In this document: positions 12,001 to 21,000 of the stretch, in pieces
Numbering within the stretch: position 1 is the first letter of the stretch
How the letters are laid out: every line of letters begins with the position of its first letter
NCBI GenBank assembly: GCA_024867545.1
Contig: JANFNE010000016.1
Span: forward strand, 1 to 64,000
Length of the DNA: 64,000 bases
Direction: 5' to 3'
Source: Phytopythium helicoides
Taxonomy: Eukaryota > Oomycota > Peronosporomycetes > Pythiales > Pythiaceae
The notes under the pieces: generated by a model
Told to the model about the DNA's origin: nothing
The model's input: only the letters and a program-made list of their open reading frames with translations
Database searches by the model: none
Made by a program: the position numbers and the translations under genes

Positions 12001-15000
12001 GTAGCAGCAGCGGCAACGTGACCGTGACGAGCGGCGACTCTGGCGTGTCGAGCGGGTCCGTGCGCATTGGAAGCGGATCGTCGACGTCGTCTATTGCCGG
12101 GAAGATCGAGGTCGCGGGCGGATCTTCCGTTAGCGGCAGCGGCGCGTCCATCTCTCTGTCGAGTGGTGCGTCGTCGAGTGGCGCGGGCGGCAGCGTGAGC
12201 ATCCTGAGCGGTGCTAGCGAGTCGACGACAAGCGGCGCGGTGAGCGTGGGTTCAAGTGCTGTGACGGGGGCCGTGGAGAGCGGAGTCGTGCGTGTTTCAA
12301 GCGGCTCTGCATCTGGCGGCGCGTCCGGTTCGGTGTCGATCTCGTCGGGTGCGTCCACGACTGCTTCTGGCGGTGTGGTGAGCGTGTCTGGCGGCTCTGG
12401 TGGCCTGTCTGGAGGAAACGTGACTTTCTCTGGCGGCGCGAGCTCTGCGTCTGTCGGCACTGGCGGGTCTTTGTCGGTGTCTGGCGGCGCTGGATCGGTC
12501 GGCGGCGACGTGAGTGTGTCGGGCGGTACAAGCTCTTCGACTGCCGGCGCCTCGGTGCGTGTGTCGAGTGGCGCGAGCTCGACGACGAGCGGCGGTGTGT
12601 TCGTGTCAAGCGCGACTGGCGCGAGCTCCGGTGCGGTGACGCTGTCGAGTGGGTCAGCGAGCAGCGTCTCTGCCGGCGACATTGTCGTGTCGGTGGGATC
12701 GTCCATTGCGGACGGTGGTCGCGTGGCTGTGTCTGGCGGCTCGAGCTCGACGGGTGCTGCCGGAGAAGTCTTGATCTCTGGCGGCGCGAGCTCTGCGAGC
12801 ACGACGTCGGCGAGTACGGCTGCCGGTGGCGTGCAGCTCGTGGGTGGTTCTTCAGCTGGGAGCCACGCGGGCGGCGTCATCTCGGTGTCGGGCGGCTCTG
12901 GAAGTCAGCTTGGAGGAAGCGTGGCGGTGACGAGCGGTGTCGGCAGCACGAGCAGCGGCGACGTGTCGTTGGAGTCGTCGTCTGCGGCGGCGTCTAGCAC
13001 AAGTGGCGCGAGCGGGTCGGTGTCTGTATCAAGCGGCGCTGGCGGCAGCAGCAGTGGTGCGTCCGGCGACGTGCGCGTCGTTAGCGGCGCCACAACGGGA
13101 AGCACGGCCGGCGTTGTGACGATTGCCGGCGGTGCGAGCACCTCTAGCGGCGGCGGCTCGGTGTCTGTGTCAGGCGGGAGCAGCGGCAGCGGCGTCCGTG
13201 GTGGCTCGGTGTCTTTGACGAGCGGCACGGGTGGTGTGGGCGCCTCAAGCGGCGACGTGACGGTGGGAAGCGGTGTCTCGTCCGGCATCGACAGCAGTGG
13301 TGTTGTGCGCGTGGCAACCGGCGCTTCGGCGTCGGGGTCGTCAGGCGTGGTGTCGCTGATGTCTGGCGACAGCTCTGCCGGCTCGAGCGGGTCCGTGACG
13401 GTGGGTACGGGATCCTCGGGCACTGCATCAGACGCGGGCAATGTGACCATCGCTGGTGGCTCGTCGACGTCCACCGGTCGCGGAGGCTCCGTGTCGCTGA
13501 CTTCCGGTCCGGACGGAGTGGTGCACGTGAGCACTGGTGCGCGCTCCACGTCTACGGGAAGCTCGATCTCGATCTCGGCCGGCACCAGCTCGACGAGTGC
13601 AGTCGGCGGAGCCACGGTGGCCGTGAATGGCGGGTCGCTGAGCGCCTCGAGCGGTGCAGCTGGCGGCGTCTCGGTGTCCGGCGGTGCAGCGACGGGCGCA
13701 TCTGGTTCCGCGGTGGGCGGTGGTGCGTCCTTGTCGGGAGGCTCGAGCGAGTCTGGCGCGGGCGGCAACGTGGGCGTGTACTCCGGCGTGGGTGGCACGA
13801 GCAGTGGCGCCGTGGAAGTGATGAGCGGCAGCGCGACGACGTCTACGGGTCCGAGCGGAGCCACGGTGGTCGGCAGTGGCACGTCCGCAAGCTCATCTTC
13901 GGGCGATGTGACGGTGGTGTCGGGCGATTCTGCGAGCACAAGCAGCAGCAGCGGCTCGGTCCGTGTGTCGTCTGGTGGGTCGGCGTCTACGGCCGGTTCC
14001 GTGTCTGTGTCTGGCGGCGCGAGCAGTCAGTCAACGGGAGGTTCCGTGTCGTTGTTGAGCGGATCGGGTGTTTCCGGCAGCGGCGATGTGTCCGTGTCTA
14101 GCGCCGTGTCATCTGGAAGCAGCGTGTCGGGTGCGGTTCGAGTGCAGTCTGGCTCGACTGTGGATGGCGCGTCGGGCGAAGTGTTGGTGAGCAGTGGATC
14201 CAGCGCGACGTCTGTTGGTGGCGCTGTGCGCGTTGTCGGTGGCTCTAGCACGTCGGCATCCGGCGGGTCTGTGTTGGCGAGCGGAGGCGACTCTGCGAGC
14301 GGGTCGTCCGGCAATGTGTCTGTGAGCGGCGGTGTGTCGTCGTCGAGCGGCTCTGGTGGCTCTGTGCGTGTGTTCGGCGGTTCTTCGTCGAGCGGCGCTG
14401 GCGGTGACGTGAGCGTGTCAAGCGGCAACTCAAGCAGCGGTTTGTCTGGCGCGGTGCTCGTGTCAAGCGGTTCTGGAGGTGGTATCAGTATCATCCAGGG
14501 AAGCAGCGTCGGCAGCAGCGTCGGCAGCGACGTGTTGTTGCAGGGCGGATCGGTGGACAGCGCGAGTGCGGCGCAGTCTGTGAAGATCCTCGGCGCCAGC
14601 AACGCGCAGGGCGTGGGCGGCAATGTGACGGTGGATGGTGGGTCGTCGTCCGGCTCTGTTGGCGGCTCTGTGTCTTTGACGAGTGGGGATGGCTTGTCGA
14701 CGAGCGGCTCGGTGGTGATCTCGACGCTCGGTGCTGCGAGCAGCAGCAGTAGCAGCAGCGGCAACGTGACCGTGACGAGCGGCGACTCTGGCGTGTCGAG
14801 CGGGTCCGTGCGCATTGGAAGCGGATCGTCGACGTCGTCTATTGCCGGGAAGATCGAGGTCGCGGGCGGATCTTCCGTGAGCGGCAGCGGCGCGTCCATC
14901 TCTCTGTCGAGTGGTGCGTCGTCGAGTGGCGCGGGCGGCAGCGTGAGCATCCTGAGCGGTGCTAGCGAGTCGACGACAAGCGGCGCGGTGAGCGTGGGTT

Positions 15001-18000
15001 CAAGTGCTGTGACGGGGGCCGTGGAGAGCGGAGTCGTGCGTGTTTCAAGCGGCTCTGCATCTGGCGGCGCGTCCGGTTCGGTGTCGATCTCGTCGGGTGC
15101 GTCCACGACTGCTTCTGGCGGTGTGGTGAGCGTGTCTGGCGGCTCTGGTGGCCTGTCTGGAGGAAACGTGACTTTCTCTGGCGGCGCGAGCTCTGCGTCT
15201 GTCGGCACTGGCGGGTCTTTGTCGGTGTCTGGCGGCGCTGGATCGGTCGGCGGCGACGTGAGTGTGTCGGGCGGTACAAGCTCTTCGACTGCCGGCGCCT
15301 CGGTGCGTGTGTCGAGTGGCGCGAGCTCGACGACGAGCGGCGGTGTGTTCGTGTCAAGCGCGACTGGCGCGAGCTCCGGCGCGGTGACGCTGTCGAGTGG
15401 GTCAGCGAGCAGCGTCTCTGCCGGCGACATTGTCGTGTCGGTGGGATCGTCCATTGCGGACGGTGGTCGCGTGGCTGTGTCTGGCGGCTCGAGCTCGACG
15501 GGTGCTGCCGGAGAAGTCTTGATCTCTGGCGGCGCGAGCTCTGCGAGCACGACGTCGGCGAGTACGGCTGCCGGTGGCGTGCAGCTCGTGGGTGGTTCTT
15601 CAGCTGGGAGCCACGCGGGCGGCGTCATCTCGGTGTCGGGCGGCTCTGGAAGTCAGCTTGGAGGAAGCGTGGCGGTGACGAGCGGTGTCGGCAGCACGAG
15701 CAGCGGCGACGTGTCGTTGGAGTCGTCGTCTGCGGCGGCGTCTAGCACAAGTGGCGCGAGCGGGTCGGTGTCTGTATCAAGCGGCGCTGGCGGCAGCAGC
15801 AGTGGTGCGTCCGGCGACGTGCGCGTCGTTAGCGGCGCCACAACGGGAAGCACGGCCGGCGTTGTGACGATTGCCGGCGGTGCGAGCACCTCTAGCGGCG
15901 GCGGCTCGGTGTCTGTGTCAGGCGGGAGCAGCGGCAGCGGCGTCCGTGGTGGCTCGGTGTCTTTGACGAGCGGCACGGGTGGTGTGGGCGCCTCAAGCGG
16001 CGACGTGACGGTGGGAAGCGGTGTCTCGTCCGGCATCGACAGCAGTGGTGTTGTGCGCGTGGCAACCGGCGCTTCGGCGTCGGGGTCGTCAGGCGTGGTG
16101 TCGCTGATGTCTGGCGACAGCTCTGCCGGCTCGAGCGGGTCCGTGACGGTGGGTACGGGATCCTCGGGCACTGCATCAGACGCGGGCAATGTGACCATCG
16201 CTGGTGGCTCGTCGACGTCCACCGGTCGCGGAGGCTCCGTGTCGCTGACTTCCGGTCCGGACGGAGTGGTGCACGTGAGCACTGGTGCGCGCTCCACGTC
16301 TACGGGAAGCTCGATCTCGATCTCGGCCGGCACCAGCTCGACGAGTGCAGTCGGCGGAGCCACGGTGGCCGTGAATGGCGGGTCGCTGAGCGCCTCGAGC
16401 GGTGCAGCTGGCGGCGTCTCGGTGTCCGGCGGTGCAGCGACGGGCGCATCTGGTTCCGCGGTGGGCGGTGGTGCGTCCTTGTCGGGAGGCTCGAGCGAGT
16501 CTGGCGCGGGCGGCAACGTGGGCGTGTACTCCGGCGTGGGTGGCACGAGCAGTGGCGCCGTGGAAGTGATGAGCGGCAGCGCGACGACGTCTACGGGTCC
16601 GAGCGGAGCCACGGTGGTCGGCAGTGGCACGTCCGCAAGCTCATCTTCGGGCGATGTGACGGTGGTGTCGGGCGATTCTGCGAGCACAAGCAGCAGCAGC
16701 GGCTCGGTCCGTGTGTCGTCTGGTGGGTCGGCGTCTACGGCCGGTTCCGTGTCTGTGTCTGGCGGCGCGAGCAGTCAGTCAACGGGAGGTTCCGTGTCGT
16801 TGTTGAGCGGATCGGGTGTTTCCGGCAGCGGCGATGTGTCCGTGTCTAGCGCCGTGTCATCTGGAAGCAGCGTGTCGGGTGCGGTTCGAGTGCAGTCTGG
16901 CTCGACTGTGGATGGCGCGTCGGGCGAAGTGTTGGTGAGCAGTGGATCCAGCGCGACGTCTGTTGGTGGCGCTGTGCGCGTTGTCGGTGGCTCTAGCACG
17001 TCGGCATCCGGCGGGTCTGTGTTGGCGAGCGGAGGCGACTCTGCGAGCGGGTCGTCCGGCAATGTGTCTGTGAGCGGCGGTGTGTCGTCGTCGAGCGGCT
17101 CTGGTGGCTCTGTGCGTGTGTTCGGCGGTTCTTCGTCGAGCGGCGCTGGCGGTGACGTGAGCGTGTCAAGCGGCAACTCAAGCAGCGGTTTGTCTGGCGC
17201 GGTGCTCGTGTCAAGCGGTTCTGGAGGTGGTATCAGTATCATCCAGGGAAGCAGCGTCGGCAGCAGCGTCGGCAGCGACGTGTTGTTGCAGGGCGGATCG
17301 GTGGACAGCGCGAGTGCGGCGCAGTCTGTGAAGATCCTCGGCGCCAGCAACGCGCAGGGCGTGGGCGGCAATGTGACGGTGGATGGTGGGTCGTCGTCCG
17401 GCTCTGTTGGCGGCTCTGTGTCTTTGACGAGTGGGGATGGCTTGTCGACGAGCGGCTCGGTGGTGATCTCGACGCTCGGTGCTGCGAGCAGCAGCAGTAG
17501 CAGCAGCGGCAACGTGACCGTGACGAGCGGCGACTCTGGCGTGTCGAGCGGGTCCGTGCGCATTGGAAGCGGATCGTCGACGTCGTCTATTGCCGGGAAG
17601 ATCGAGGTCGCGGGCGGATCTTCCGTGAGCGGCAGCGGCGCGTCCATCTCTCTGTCGAGTGGTGCGTCGTCGAGTGGCGCGGGCGGCAGCGTGAGCATCC
17701 TGAGCGGTGCTAGCGAGTCGACGACAAGCGGCGCGGTGAGCGTGGGTTCAAGTGCTGTGACGGGGGCCGTGGAGAGCGGAGTCGTGCGTGTTTCAAGCGG
17801 CTCTGCATCTGGCGGCGCGTCCGGTTCGGTGTCGATCTCGTCGGGTGCGTCCACGACTGCTTCTGGCGGTGTGGTGAGCGTGTCTGGCGGCTCTGGTGGC
17901 CTGTCTGGAGGAAACGTGACTTTCTCTGGCGGCGCGAGCTCTGCGTCTGTCGGCACTGGCGGGTCTTTGTCGGTGTCTGGCGGCGCTGGATCGGTCGGCG

Positions 18001-21000
18001 GCGACGTGAGTGTGTCGGGCGGTACAAGCTCTTCGACTGCCGGCGCCTCGGTGCGTGTGTCGAGTGGCGCGAGCTCGACGACGAGCGGCGGTGTGTTCGT
18101 GTCAAGCGCGACTGGCGCGAGCTCCGGTGCGGTGACGCTGTCGAGTGGGTCAGCGAGCAGCGTCTCTGCCGGCGACATTGTCGTGTCGGTGGGATCGTCC
18201 ATTGCGGACGGTGGTCGCGTGGCTGTGTCTGGCGGCTCGAGCTCGACGGGTGCTGCCGGAGAAGTCTTGATCTCTGGCGGCGCGAGCTCTGCGAGCACGA
18301 CGTCGGCGAGTACGGCTGCCGGTGGCGTGCAGCTCGTGGGTGGTTCTTCAGCTGGGAGCCACGCGGGCGGCGTCATCTCGGTGTCGGGCGGCTCTGGAAG
18401 TCAGCTTGGAGGAAGCGTGGCGGTGACGAGCGGTGTCGGCAGCACGAGCAGCGGCGACGTGTCGTTGGAGTCGTCGTCTGCGGCGGCGTCTAGCACAAGT
18501 GGCGCGAGCGGGTCGGTGTCTGTATCAAGCGGCGCTGGCGGCAGCAGCAGTGGTGCGTCCGGCGACGTGCGCGTCGTTAGCGGCGCCACAACGGGAAGCA
18601 CGGCCGGCGTTGTGACGATTGCCGGCGGTGCGAGCACCTCTAGCGGCGGCGGCTCGGTGTCTGTGTCAGGCGGGAGCAGCGGCAGCGGCGTCCGTGGTGG
18701 CTCGGTGTCTTTGACGAGCGGCACGGGTGGTGTGGGCGCCTCAAGCGGCGACGTGACGGTGGGAAGCGGTGTCTCGTCCGGCGTCGACAGCAGTGGTGTT
18801 GTGCGCGTGGCAACCGGCGCTTCGGCGTCGGGGTCGTCAGGCGTGGTGTCGCTGATGTCTGGCGACAGCTCTGCCGGCTCGAGCGGGTCCGTGACGGTGG
18901 GTACGGGATCCTCGGGCACTGCATCAGACGCGGGCAATGTGACCATCGCTGGTGGCTCGTCGACGTCCACCGGTCGCGGAGGCTCCGTGTCGCTGACTTC
19001 CGGTCCGGACGGAGTGGTGCACGTGAGCACTGGTGCGCGCTCCACGTCTACGGGAAGCTCGATCTCGATCTCGGCCGGCACCAGCTCGACGAGTGCAGTC
19101 GGCGGAGCCACGGTGGCCGTGAATGGCGGGTCGCTGAGCGCCTCGAGCGGTGCAGCTGGCGGCGTCTCGGTGTCCGGCGGTGCAGCGACGGGCGCATCTG
19201 GTTCCGCGGTGGGCGGTGGTGCGTCCTTGTCGGGAGGCTCGAGCGAGTCTGGCGCGGGCGGCAACGTGGGCGTGTACTCCGGCGTGGGTGGCACGAGCAG
19301 TGGCGCCGTGGAAGTGATGAGCGGCAGCGCGACGACGTCTACGGGTCCGAGCGGAGCCACGGTGGTCGGCAGTGGCACGTCCGCAAGCTCATCTTCGGGC
19401 GATGTGACGGTGGTGTCGGGCGATTCTGCGAGCACAAGCAGCAGCAGCGGCTCGGTCCGTGTGTCGTCTGGTGGGTCGGCGTCTACGGCCGGTTCCGTGT
19501 CTGTGTCTGGCGGCGCGAGCAGTCAGTCAACGGGAGGTTCCGTGTCGTTGTTGAGCGGATCGGGTGTTTCCGGCAGCGGCGATGTGTCCGTGTCTAGCGC
19601 CGTGTCATCTGGAAGCAGCGTGTCGGGTGCGGTTCGAGTGCAGTCTGGCTCGACTGTGGATGGCGCGTCGGGCGAAGTGTTGGTGAGCAGTGGATCCAGC
19701 GCGACGTCTGTTGGTGGCGCTGTGCGCGTTGTCGGTGGCTCTAGCACGTCGGCATCCGGCGGGTCTGTGTTGGCGAGCGGAGGCGACTCTGCGAGCGGGT
19801 CGTCCGGCAATGTGTCTGTGAGCGGCGGTGTGTCGTCGTCGAGCGGCTCTGGTGGCTCTGTGCGTGTGTTCGGCGGTTCTTCGTCGAGCGGCGCTGGCGG
19901 TGACGTGAGCGTGTCAAGCGGCAACTCAAGCAGCGGTTTGTCTGGCGCGGTGCTCGTGTCAAGCGGTTCTGGAGGTGGTATCAGTATCATCCAGGGAAGC
20001 AGCGTCGGCAGCAGCGTCGGCAGCGACGTGTTGTTGCAGGGCGGATCGGTGGACAGCGCGAGTGCGGCGCAGTCTGTGAAGATCCTCGGCGCCAGCAACG
20101 CGCAGGGCGTGGGCGGCAATGTGACGGTGGATGGTGGGTCGTCGTCCGGCTCTGTTGGCGGCTCTGTGTCTTTGACGAGTGGGGATGGCTTGTCGACGAG
20201 CGGCTCGGTGGTGATCTCGACGCTCGGTGCTGCGAGCAGCAGCAGTAGCAGCAGCGGCAACGTGACCGTGACGAGCGGCGACTCTGGCGTGTCGAGCGGG
20301 TCCGTGCGCATTGGAAGCGGATCGTCGACGTCGTCTATTGCCGGGAAGATCGAGGTCGCGGGCGGATCTTCCGTGAGCGGCAGCGGCGCGTCCATCTCTC
20401 TGTCGAGTGGTGCGTCGTCGAGTGGCGCGGGCGGCAGCGTGAGCATCCTGAGCGGTGCTAGCGAGTCGACGACAAGCGGCGCGGTGAGCGTGGGTTCAAG
20501 TGCTGTGACGGGGGCCGTGGAGAGCGGAGTCGTGCGTGTTTCAAGCGGCTCTGCATCTGGCGGTGCGTCCGGTTCGGTGTCGATCTCGTCGGGTGCGTCC
20601 ACGACTGCTTCTGGCGGTGTGGTGAGCGTGTCTGGCGGCTCTGGTGGCCTGTCTGGAGGAAACGTGACTTTCTCTGGCGGCGCGAGCTCTGCGTCTGTCG
20701 GCACTGGCGGGTCTTTGTCGGTGTCTGGCGGCGCTGGATCGGTCGGCGGCGACGTGAGTGTGTCGGGCGGTACAAGCTCTTCGACTGCCGGCGCCTCGGT
20801 GCGTGTGTCGAGTGGCGCGAGCTCGACGACGAGCGGCGGTGTGTTCGTGTCAAGCGCGACTGGCGCGAGCTCCGGCGCGGTGACGCTGTCGAGTGGGTCA
20901 GCGAGCAGCGTCTCTGCCGGCGACATTGTCGTGTCGGTGGGATCGTCCATTGCGGACGGTGGTCGCGTGGCTGTGTCTGGCGGCTCGAGCTCGACGGGTG